Shown here: positions 53,673 through 62,480 of the stretch, piece by piece | How the letters are laid out: each line of letters starts with the position of its first letter | How positions within the stretch are numbered: position 1 is the stretch's first letter | Notes under the pieces: generated by a model | Seen by the model: the letters and a program-made list of their open reading frames with translations, nothing else | Told to the model about the DNA's origin: nothing | Database searches by the model: none | NCBI GenBank assembly: GCA_001566965.1 | Contig: LSNW01000039.1 | Location: 1-64,000 of the forward strand | DNA length: 64,000 nucleotides | Reading direction: 5' to 3' | DNA from: Methylothermaceae bacteria B42 | GTDB taxonomy: Bacteria > Pseudomonadota > Gammaproteobacteria > Methylococcales > Methylothermaceae | Program-made: the position numbers and the translations under genes

Positions 53673-53799
53673 TTTTCCACACCCTCATAAAGGTTTCTGG
53701 GAAACCCCCTTACATTTGCCAACTCTGTTATAACTAGCATTATTCACAACATTTCAAGTTAGCGGGTGGTTTTCCCAAAGGAAGAGAGTAGGCCTTGAG

Positions 53800-56700
53800 A
53801 TGGCAAAAACGCGGAAGAAACAAAGCCAAACCATCTTTCAGGAAAGACGGGACTATAACGCCTGGGTGGCCAATGAAACCTTGGAGGATTATGCGCTTCG
53901 TTTTGCTCCCCGGTCGTTTCGCAAATGGTCAGCGTTTAGCGTCGCCAATACCGCATTTGGTTCTATTGCATTTTTGATGTTAGAAGCCATTGGCGGCTTC
54001 CTGACTGTAAAATACGGATTCACCAATGCCTCGTTGGCGATTCTGGCCGCCGGCGTTGTCATCTTTTTCACCAGTTTCCCCATCAGCTACTATGCTGCCC
54101 GCTACAATGTGGACATGGATCTGCTGACCCGCGGCGCAGGCTTTGGCTATCTCGGTTCCACTTTAACCTCCCTTATCTACGCGGCATTTGCTTTCACTTT
54201 GTTCGCTCTGGAAGCCTCCATCATGTCTCTGGCATTGCGGCTATATTGCAATATCCCCCTGGCCTGGGCTCATGTCATCAGCGCGGTGGTAATTATCCCA
54301 TTAGTCACTTACGGCATTACTAATATCAACCGCCTCCAGGCCTGGACCCAACCGGTTTGGCTGCTCCTCCTTTTTACGCCTTACGTCGCCATCTTGGCGA
54401 GCGAACCAAAACTTTTGACGGATTTAATCCAATTTCCCGGTGCCAATAAAATCCGCAATGAATTCAACTGGATATATTTTGGCACTGCCATGACCGTCGC
54501 CTTGGCCATGGTGGTACAGATTGGTGAGCAGGTGGACTTTCTCCGTTTTTTGCCGGCGAAAACAAAAGATAATCAGTGGCGCTGGTGGACATCCATTATC
54601 ATTGCCGGTCCCGGGTGGATCGTGTTCGGAGTATTAAGGCAACTGTGCGGCGCATTGCTTTGTTACCTGGTCATCAGCCATGGCGTCCCCCCCGCCAAGG
54701 CTTACGAACCTACTCAAATGTATCTAACGGCATACCAATATGTCTTTTCCGATAGAGAATGGGCAATTACCGCCACTGTGCTGCTGGTGGTGATCTCCCA
54801 GATTAAGATTAATGTGACCAACGCCTACGCGGGCTCGCTGGCCTGGTCCAACTTCTTTTCCCGCTTGACTCATTGTCATCCCGGACGGGTGGTGTGGTTG
54901 GTATTGACGGTTTTGATCGCCCTTTTGCTGATGGAACTGGGCGTGTTTAGCGCCCTAGAGCAGGTGCTGGCGCTGTTTTCCAATGTTGCCATCGCCTGGA
55001 TCGGCGCCTTGGTCGCCAATCTTGTCTTGATAAAACCGTTTGGGCTTGGCCCGCACCATATTGAATTTAAACGCGCTAATCTGGCGGATCTCGATCCGGT
55101 TGGTCTCGGGGCAACCCTGATCGCAGCCATGCTTTCGGTGATGTCTTATTTGGGCTTTTTTGGTGAATTGGCTCAGGCATTCTCTGCACTGATCGCCTTG
55201 ACGGTCGCTTTCACCCTGGCGCCTTTAATCGCGCTGATTGTTGAAAAAAAACAATTAAAATTCCATCGGCAAGAAAAATACCCCCCCACCCATTTAGATG
55301 AGCATTGTTCGATTTGCCGCAATCCCTTTGAACCCGAAGACAAGACCTATTGTCCCGCCTATCAATGCACCATATGTTCGCTGTGCTGTACATTAGAAAC
55401 ACGCTGTCTGGATGTTTGCCGTCCGAACTTGAGTCTTTCCGACCAACTCGGTCAGATTGCCAATCTGGTTTTGCCCGCGTTCATGTCTCCGCCCTTCCGG
55501 TTGCGCCTGCTTAAGTTCCTTTTTCTGTATCTCATTCTTTCCGCGGTCTGCGGTGTGATTTTCGGAGCAATTTATTATCAAGACTTCCAAACCCTAAAAT
55601 CCCTGCCCATTGAAGCCACGCAGGCCCTCCAACTCAACTTCTTCAAGGTGGCCTCTGCTTTTCTTGTTCTGTTGGGCTTGGCCGCCTGGTGGATGGTATT
55701 GAATACCGAAAGCCGCCATGCCGCGCAGAAGGAATCCCTTCATCAAACACAATTGTTATTAAAAGAAATCGACCAGCACAAACTCACCGACCGCAAACTA
55801 CAACGGGCAATGAAAGCCGCCGACCAAGCAAACCTGGCCAAGAGCCGCTTTCTCAGTGATTTAAGCCATGAAATCCGCACCCCGCTCAACAGCATCCTTG
55901 GCTATGCCCAAATTCTCAGCAAAGATCCCAAGGTTCTGGCCCATCGAAGCGATGCCGTGATTACCATCCTACGGAGCGGCGAACATCTCTCCAGCTTGAT
56001 TGAAGACATCTTAGACATCGCCAGGATTGAAGCGCGGAAATTTAATCTCAAGCCCGGGCCTTTTAACTTTCCAGCATTAATTGAACAACTGGTCAGCATG
56101 TTCAAACCCCAGGCAGAAACCAAAGGATTGTCTTTCCATTGCCTAATCCCAGGAAAACTGCCTCAACAAGTCCGGGGTGACGAGCAGCGGATAAGGCAAA
56201 TTCTTATCAATTTACTCGGCAATGCAGTGAAATTCACCTCTCAAGGCAAAGTACTGTTTAGAATCGATTACAGCGGAGAAGTAGCGCGATTTGAGGTTAT
56301 AGATACGGGTTCTGGAATTCCATACGAATCCTTGGACGCCATCTTTATTCCCTTTAAACGCTTGGATAACAATCAAGGGAATGCTATCCAAGGCAGTGGC
56401 ATTGGTCTGACCATCAGCAAGATTTTAGTTCAAATCATGGGTGGAGATCTCAACGTTGAGAGTCAACCTGGCAGAGGTTCGAAATTTTCGGTCCAGCTTT
56501 TCTTACCCGAACTGCAAGCCGTCAATGAAGCCAGCAGTCAAGATGAAACCACCGCTTTAGAGAAGATCATAGGCTATCGAGGGCCGAAAAAGAAAATATT
56601 AGTGGTAGATGACCAACCGGCCCATAGGGATATTCTCGTCTCGATGCTGACACCCTATGGATTTCTCCTCACCCAAGCCAATAGCGGCGAACGCTGCCTG

Positions 56701-57204
56701 GAGCAAGTGCTGGAAGACGATCTTGACGCGATATTTCTGGATATGTTGATGCCGGGGATTGGCGGGTTGGAAACGGTAAAGCGCTTGAGGCAAAGGGGAT
56801 ATAAAAAAACCGTGATCATGGTGAGCGCTAACGCCTACCCAGAAGAAATCAACAAGACCATGGCGGAAGGCGCTGATGATTTTCTTACCAAACCTATTGA
56901 CTTGGGCCAGGTCTTGAGCAAAATCAAGCGCCACCTAGAATTGGACTGGACGGCTATGACAGATGACACTCTATCTGCCATGCCTTCAGGTGAATCCAAT
57001 GCAGCTTATGAACATCCTCCGCTGGAAATATTAAATGAAATGTCTGCGTGCGCCCAAATAGGTGATTTGCGGGGGCTGTCTAATCATCTTGAAAATCTAA
57101 TGGCTCGCAACAGCCGTTACCGCCCATTTGCCAACCGCCTGAGCCTTATGATCCGGGAATTCCGGCTCAACGACATCAAACAGTTGCTTCGCCAGGAACT
57201 TTAA
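53800..57204 (+). CDS. NCS1-type transporter fused to hybrid histidine kinase
   Basis: 1134 residues. Residues ~30-490 are a permease of the NCS1 nucleobase/allantoin type (opening FQERRDYNAWVANETLEDYA; many helices). At ~500-545 a Cys-rich segment follows (HCSICRNPFEPEDKTYCPAY, QCTICSLCCTLETRC), probably metal-binding. Two helices (~555-650), then DHp with H690 (FLSDLSHEIRTPLNSILGY), HATPase with DTGSGIP and GSGIGLTISK, a receiver at ~930-1045 with D981 (LDMLMPG), and a C-terminal helical part. It probably senses substrate via the permease and signals to the response regulator directly after it. The gene lies next to the urea cluster, so urea or a related nitrogen compound is the candidate ligand. 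Confidence 0.92.
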   Translation: MAKTRKKQSQTIFQERRDYNAWVANETLEDYALRFAPRSFRKWSAFSVANTAFGSIAFLMLEAIGGFLTVKYGFTNASLAILAAGVVIFFTSFPISYYAARYNVDMDLLTRGAGFGYLGSTLTSLIYAAFAFTLFALEASIMSLALRLYCNIPLAWAHVISAVVIIPLVTYGITNINRLQAWTQPVWLLLLFTPYVAILASEPKLLTDLIQFPGANKIRNEFNWIYFGTAMTVALAMVVQIGEQVDFLRFLPAKTKDNQWRWWTSIIIAGPGWIVFGVLRQLCGALLCYLVISHGVPPAKAYEPTQMYLTAYQYVFSDREWAITATVLLVVISQIKINVTNAYAGSLAWSNFFSRLTHCHPGRVVWLVLTVLIALLLMELGVFSALEQVLALFSNVAIAWIGALVANLVLIKPFGLGPHHIEFKRANLADLDPVGLGATLIAAMLSVMSYLGFFGELAQAFSALIALTVAFTLAPLIALIVEKKQLKFHRQEKYPPTHLDEHCSICRNPFEPEDKTYCPAYQCTICSLCCTLETRCLDVCRPNLSLSDQLGQIANLVLPAFMSPPFRLRLLKFLFLYLILSAVCGVIFGAIYYQDFQTLKSLPIEATQALQLNFFKVASAFLVLLGLAAWWMVLNTESRHAAQKESLHQTQLLLKEIDQHKLTDRKLQRAMKAADQANLAKSRFLSDLSHEIRTPLNSILGYAQILSKDPKVLAHRSDAVITILRSGEHLSSLIEDILDIARIEARKFNLKPGPFNFPALIEQLVSMFKPQAETKGLSFHCLIPGKLPQQVRGDEQRIRQILINLLGNAVKFTSQGKVLFRIDYSGEVARFEVIDTGSGIPYESLDAIFIPFKRLDNNQGNAIQGSGIGLTISKILVQIMGGDLNVESQPGRGSKFSVQLFLPELQAVNEASSQDETTALEKIIGYRGPKKKILVVDDQPAHRDILVSMLTPYGFLLTQANSGERCLEQVLEDDLDAIFLDMLMPGIGGLETVKRLRQRGYKKTVIMVSANAYPEEINKTMAEGADDFLTKPIDLGQVLSKIKRHLELDWTAMTDDTLSAMPSGESNAAYEHPPLEILNEMSACAQIGDLRGLSNHLENLMARNSRYRPFANRLSLMIREFRLNDIKQLLRQEL

Positions 57205-58161
57205 ATGAATACCCACACTTGTAATTCCGAAGGTACGGTCATGATTGTGGATGATGTCCCCGCAAATCTTGCCCTGTTATTCGATACTCTGGAGGAAGCA
57301 GGCTACCGGGTACTGGTTGCAACCGATGGCTCACAGGCCTTGGAGCAACTTCAGCGGGTCACGCCAGACCTTCTGCTGCTTGATATTTTGATGCCAGGGA
57401 TGGATGGTCTTGAGACCTGCCGGCAATTGAAGGCCGATCCAGCCTTGAAATCCATTCCAGTGATTTTCATGACCGCCTTGAGCGAACTAAACTACTTGCT
57501 GTCTGGGTTCCGCGAAGGCGCGCTGGATTATATCGTCAAACCGATTCGCAACCAGGAAGTATTGGCGCGAGTTGCGGCTCACATATCACAAGCGCGCAAG
57601 ATTAAACGCTCGGAACAAGTCCTGGTTCAAAGCGGTCTCACCGCAGTTGCCATCAATGCCAACGGTGAGATCACCTGGTTTTCGCCTTCGGCGGAGATTT
57701 TGCTGAAAGCGCTAGAAAAGAAAGACTTTGAAGCAAACTCTCCGCCGTTCTTACCCGCCCCATTAGGACAATGGGCAAAAACCCAAATCGATTCTGACTG
57801 CAGTGCCCAGCCCCGCAAACTCGTTTACAAATTCCGCAATATACAGGTAATGGCCCAAATCGCGCCTTACCAATCCGAAGGTGAATATTTTATTTTACTC
57901 TCGACTAAATCGTCCGAGTGGAACCTTAATTTCATTCATGACAATTTTGGTTTATCTTTGCGGGAAGCCGAAGTATTAATGTGGGTCGCCCGCAGCAAAA
58001 CCAACCGCGAGATTGGACAAATTCTCGGTATCAGCCATCGCACGGTAAACAAGCATCTTGAGCATATTTTCGAGAAATTGGGCGTTGCGACACGAGCCTC
58101 AGCCGTAGCCGTGATTATGGACCAAATTCAACACAACCATTGTTACCTTGATCAGAACTAG
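57205..58161 (+). CDS. LuxR/NarL-type response regulator
   Basis: 318 residues. ATG immediately follows the kinase stop. The receiver (~10-125) has D60 (LLLLDILMPGMDGLE) and the K of DYIVKPIRNQE. A middle PAS-like or linker domain (~130-245) follows. The LuxR HTH at the C-terminus reads LSLREAEVLMWVARSKTNRE, IGQILGISHRTVNKHLEHIF. Partner of the fusion kinase; the urea operon and porin are likely targets (inference). Confidence 0.92.
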   Translation: MNTHTCNSEGTVMIVDDVPANLALLFDTLEEAGYRVLVATDGSQALEQLQRVTPDLLLLDILMPGMDGLETCRQLKADPALKSIPVIFMTALSELNYLLSGFREGALDYIVKPIRNQEVLARVAAHISQARKIKRSEQVLVQSGLTAVAINANGEITWFSPSAEILLKALEKKDFEANSPPFLPAPLGQWAKTQIDSDCSAQPRKLVYKFRNIQVMAQIAPYQSEGEYFILLSTKSSEWNLNFIHDNFGLSLREAEVLMWVARSKTNREIGQILGISHRTVNKHLEHIFEKLGVATRASAVAVIMDQIQHNHCYLDQN

Positions 58162-58188
58162 CCCACCTCAATCGGATACCCACCAGTT

Positions 58189-60588
58189 TCAATCCACCCA
58201 CGGCCGCGCCTGTTTGATGACCAACTGTCCCCGGCTGCCGTCATCGGTTTCGGTGATTTTGAACTCGATCTCCATGGCGAAACCGTCCCCGCCACCATAA
58301 CGCTTTTTGAAATGGTGGTGAATCAGACCCAGGTAGCGGCGCAGTTGATCTCTTTCTTCCGAAGTCAGCACGGTTTCCGTGGTGACCGGCCGGCCGTACA
58401 CTTCGGTGATGTTGGAGTGGCGCAGGAAGACGGTTTCCCAGGCTTCGGAGGTACTGGATGCCGGCAATCGCGCCATGACATATTCATCGGGGACAGGAAA
58501 AATCTCTTGATCACCGATAGTCACCGGCTCCGGGTTGGTCACGGAAATTTCGCCGTACTGGGCATTGACGGTATGGCCCGGCCAGATGGGATTGTACAGG
58601 TTTTTGCTGACCGCCACCCCGTTGGCCTGTTCATCCCCGTAATTGGGATGAATCAAAACTCCCATGTAGGTACTGAAATGATCCACCCGCCAAAACTCCC
58701 GTTCCTCCACAGCCTCGTCCGTCCACAGGCTGGCCCAGACTTTTTTCACGCTCTCGATCAACGGTCCTTCGTCCGGCTGGTGGGTGGTGGAACGGTATAG
58801 CCCCGCGCCGTTGAAGCCAGGCAAGTCTTCGTTGTTGGTGCTGGAGCGGCAACGCAAAGATTGCGTATAAGGCGGCCCCGGCGGATCCCAGAAAAGGCGG
58901 ACCCTCTCAATGGCATCTATCATGGCCTGGGGCGCTTCCCCGCGTTTGATGCGCTTGCGCAACGCTTTCAAGGCTTCGGCCCGGAATGTTTCATCGCTGG
59001 GGAAACGCGCATCTTCCAAAATGGCCCGCGCCTGGTCATAAAATGACGTTCCGGTTTCTCCCGGACCGCAAAGCCCGGTTTGATCTTCGCCGCAGCGGGG
59101 CAGGCTCATGAACTCATCGTACAGGGCAAAGGGAACGGCGTAACCTGCCGGCGCCACCCCTTCGGGTAATATTTTTCCCAACTCGGCCACATTGGCGGCC
59201 TTGACCCCGAATGCCCGCCAGTCTGAAAAGCCGATTTCGGACAAAGGTTGCGGTTCGACTGCCGTAAGATCACTTGCCGGGATGGCGGGGGAATCCGGCC
59301 GCAGACTATCAAGCCAGTCCTCCGCCGCTTGCCGGGTTGCCGCTGACAGTTCCACCCCCTTGGCGGTGGCGCGGAAATGCACCCACTGACCGATCAAAGG
59401 CGCGATGGCCGCTTGTTGGGACGCCTGACGGATAAAGACGTTGGGACGGCGATCCTGCTTGGCCCGCAGATTGATGTGAGACAAGGTGGTCTGGGGCGTT
59501 TCGGTAATAATCCCGGCCACCCTGCCCAGATCATTGGGAACAAAGGTCAAAATGGCCACATCCCGGAGACCCGGCGCGGGATCACCGGGACGAACCACGC
59601 GCAACCGGCCGTAACTTTCCCCGGGATTGAGCACCGCCTGTTGAACATCGCCAAAAAGCGCCTTGGAGTCGATGACCGGAACACCCGCCTCCTGCAACAT
59701 TGGTTGATGTTGATCCAACAATTCCAGGTGGGTTTCACCCACCGGGTGGTAGACCAATTTACCGGCGGCAAAAGGCAGCGCTTTCACCATCAACCGGTAG
59801 GCTTGCACGATATGCTCGCCCGATACCGGGTCGGTGGGCCAAAATTCCAGCGCGTAACGGTCCGTGGCTGGATAATAGACGATGGAACCTGCCAGATTGC
59901 GGCGCCGGCGGCTGAAATAGGTCTCCGCGCTGAACAACGCGTTCGCCTGCTGGTAGGGTTGATCGGTATATCGTTTCAGCGCCGTATAAACAAAGTCGAA
60001 ATGGTAGGGATAACGCCCGCTGTTTTGGAAATAGAGCACCGGATTGGGGGTATCCACATCGGTGATCACAAACTTGACTTCCTTGACCCCCACCAGTCCC
60101 GCATTGGTGGAAGTCACCGCCAAGGCGTCAAAGCCCTTTTGATCGGGCAGCCATAAGGCGCCATCGCCTTCTCCCAGCAAGCGGTACGCCAAACGATCCG
60201 CCTGATCCCAGGCCCGGGTGACCAGCAACCGGGTTCCGGCCAAGGTGGGCAACAGCCGCATTTCCACGCGGTAAACCGGCTTGCTGCCAACACCTGCCGG
60301 CACCACGACCTCATCCAGCAGCGCTGTTTTGGTGGCCGGATTGTAAACGGCGCTGACTTCCCCGGGCTGGGTTTGATAAGGTTCCAGCGTTTCCAGCAGG
60401 AAATGCCATTGATCCCCGTCTCCAACCCGCCGCAGCCGCGCCAGACGGTAGTCCTGCGGGCCAATCCGCACCGCGGGCACGGTCAAAACCCTTTCCACCG
60501 GTGAATAAATGGACTGGCTTGCCTGACTGGAAAAGGTCAGTCCCCAAAGGATTCCCATTATCCACCAACAACGAAAGTTGACTGACAT
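58189..60588 (-). CDS. Secreted PEP/pyruvate-binding (PPDK-like) protein
   Basis: 799 residues with a signal peptide (WIMGILWGLTFSSQASQ). The N-terminal ~330 residues are unassigned. A central segment (IITETPQTTLSHINLRAKQD) resembles the swivelling phosphohistidine domain, with His in LSHINLR. The C-terminal ~350 residues are a PPDK_N/ATP-grasp domain (LRCRSSTNNEDLPGFNGAGL). Such dikinase modules use ATP, which is unexpected outside the cytosol. It follows the FG-GAP gene on the same strand with a 1-bp overlap, so the two are probably coupled. Function unknown. Confidence 0.8.
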   Translation of the reverse strand: MSVNFRCWWIMGILWGLTFSSQASQSIYSPVERVLTVPAVRIGPQDYRLARLRRVGDGDQWHFLLETLEPYQTQPGEVSAVYNPATKTALLDEVVVPAGVGSKPVYRVEMRLLPTLAGTRLLVTRAWDQADRLAYRLLGEGDGALWLPDQKGFDALAVTSTNAGLVGVKEVKFVITDVDTPNPVLYFQNSGRYPYHFDFVYTALKRYTDQPYQQANALFSAETYFSRRRRNLAGSIVYYPATDRYALEFWPTDPVSGEHIVQAYRLMVKALPFAAGKLVYHPVGETHLELLDQHQPMLQEAGVPVIDSKALFGDVQQAVLNPGESYGRLRVVRPGDPAPGLRDVAILTFVPNDLGRVAGIITETPQTTLSHINLRAKQDRRPNVFIRQASQQAAIAPLIGQWVHFRATAKGVELSAATRQAAEDWLDSLRPDSPAIPASDLTAVEPQPLSEIGFSDWRAFGVKAANVAELGKILPEGVAPAGYAVPFALYDEFMSLPRCGEDQTGLCGPGETGTSFYDQARAILEDARFPSDETFRAEALKALRKRIKRGEAPQAMIDAIERVRLFWDPPGPPYTQSLRCRSSTNNEDLPGFNGAGLYRSTTHQPDEGPLIESVKKVWASLWTDEAVEEREFWRVDHFSTYMGVLIHPNYGDEQANGVAVSKNLYNPIWPGHTVNAQYGEISVTNPEPVTIGDQEIFPVPDEYVMARLPASSTSEAWETVFLRHSNITEVYGRPVTTETVLTSEERDQLRRYLGLIHHHFKKRYGGGDGFAMEIEFKITETDDGSRGQLVIKQARPWVD

Positions 60589-62200
60589 TAATGCACTCCC
60601 AATAACTGAAACCGCAATGTATCCGCTAAGTTTTCCCGGATCAAATCCACGGTATAGTGACGGCGGCTGCCATCGGTTAACAGCACTTCCAGATCCGGAA
60701 TGTGAACCCGGCCATCGGCGGGAAAATAAAAGGCGGATTTTCCCGCCGGCGAGATAACTTCCCGCAAATCCTTGAGCATAAACCGAAAACCGGCCACCGT
60801 TGTATCACGCGCCAACCGCGCCCGGTAATAACGGTTTTCCCCGGCTACTTTGACGGGATCAAGGGTCAGGGTTTCCGAAATAAAATCATATTGGCCGGAA
60901 ACCGCCGAATTGACCGATCCTGCCAGATATACCGCGCCATGATCCTTGTGTCCTTGCAGTTCCCGGCCCGGCGCGCCAATGAAAATCCCCTCTTCGGTCA
61001 TTGCCAGCGCCGATCCAAAGCGGTCCTGGGGCCTGCCTTTGGGAAGAGACAATCTCCTGTGGGAATGCCAATGACCTGCTTCCTTGACGATCAAGTAAGC
61101 GGCGCCACTGCGGAATCGGGCCGCAGTTTCTCCCGGCGCGCCAATCAACAGTTGGCCGTTCCTCCACACCAGACGGCTGCCAAAGGCGCCATCCTCGGCG
61201 GTTTTGTCCGATGCCAATAGCACCTCCTCCCGCCATCCCTCCCGAGTGCGCGGTAAACATACACCACGCCGGAAAACAGCTTATCCCCCACATCCTTGGT
61301 CGGGGAACCCACCGCCAGAAGATCTCCTTCCAGCGCCAGCGCGGCGCCGAACTGTTGCAGGCACTCGGCATCCGGCGGCGCCAGGGAATCGGCGGGCACG
61401 GTGCTACCCTCCCGCAATGCCGCGAGGGAATATATAAACACTGCCCCCACATCCTCCCCGCAAAAGGGCGCGTCTCCCTTGGCAATGGCGAAGTTCTGGG
61501 TATCAACGCCGGATTTCGGTATCAACGCGCCCTTGAATTGCACTACATCCTTGGCCACCGATCCCACCGCCAGCCACTGCCCGGTCATGGCGAGGGAGAG
61601 GCCGAAACGGGCATCGGCCTCGGGCGTGGGATCGCTTATTTGGGCGGCAAGCCCGCAAGGTTGTCCGGCTGGACAATGGTACAGATAAACCCTGCCGGCA
61701 TTTTTTTCCTCTTTGACTTCGGCAAATGGCGCACCCACCGCCAACCACCCTTCATGGGAGGCCAGCGCCGTGCCGAATCGCTGGCTGGCTTGACTTTCCG
61801 GCGGTTGAATCACTTCAAGCAAACGCCAGTTTCCCGCCGGGTCTTTTCCATAGCGGTAAACCCGTCCGGTGTCTTCCTTCGGGGCGGCTACCGCCAATGC
61901 CTGATCCACCCAGGTGACGGCGGCGCCGAAACCTTTTGCCTGGGCGGAATCCTTAGGGCTAAATGCCACAACTTGCCCCCATTGATCCGGAAGCGGAAAG
62001 TCACGTTGGAAAACCACGGCTCTGTCGTGTCCTCCAATCACCGCCAAGCCGTTTTTCACATCGAGGGACTGCCCGAACTTGGCGATATTTTCAAACGCAA
62101 CCGGCACAATCCTTTGAAATGCCTCGTCTTCCGCCGCTGATGACATACTGCCAATCCCTCCTAGGAGTAGCACGGAAGCAGCATAGCCGACAATTTTCAT
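60588..62200 (-). pseudogene. FG-GAP repeat protein, frameshifted
   Basis: Two frames together form one protein: 62200 down to ~61250, then 61223 down to 60588. The first has a signal peptide (MKIVGYAASVLLLGGIGSMS) and FG-GAP-type repeats (KFGQSLDVKNGLAVIG; QRFGTALASHEGWLAVGAP; ARFGLSLAMTGQWLAVGS; QQFGAALALEGDLLAVGSP). The second continues them (GAFGSRLVWRNGQLLIGAPG, DRFGSALAMTEEGIFIGAPG) and ends in a domain with FPADGRVHIPDLEVLLTDGS. The frame shifts near 61247-61252 where CGCGC occurs; deleting two bases gives VYVYR-TREGWREEVLLASDK. Either a natural break, a programmed shift or an error. It abuts the PPDK-like gene. Confidence 0.75.
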
Positions 62201-62480
62201 TGAACGCACCTTCCCAATCATTCTAGATGTTGAAATAAACGCAACTTCCCTGCCAATAATAATTTCCCAGTGCCAACAACCACTTGGTAATTGAGTGACG
62301 CCCAATCTAGATACCCTGATTGTGTTATTTGACCTACGGAATGCGTCATTTGCCACACCTGGAACACGCCATATCATCCAGGATTCTTCCGAACATTTTC
62401 ATTTACAAGCCATTTTTAAAAATGGCCCGGATTCTGCAATAAAACCAATACTCATAATTAGAATTTTTCCGGAGGATCGC

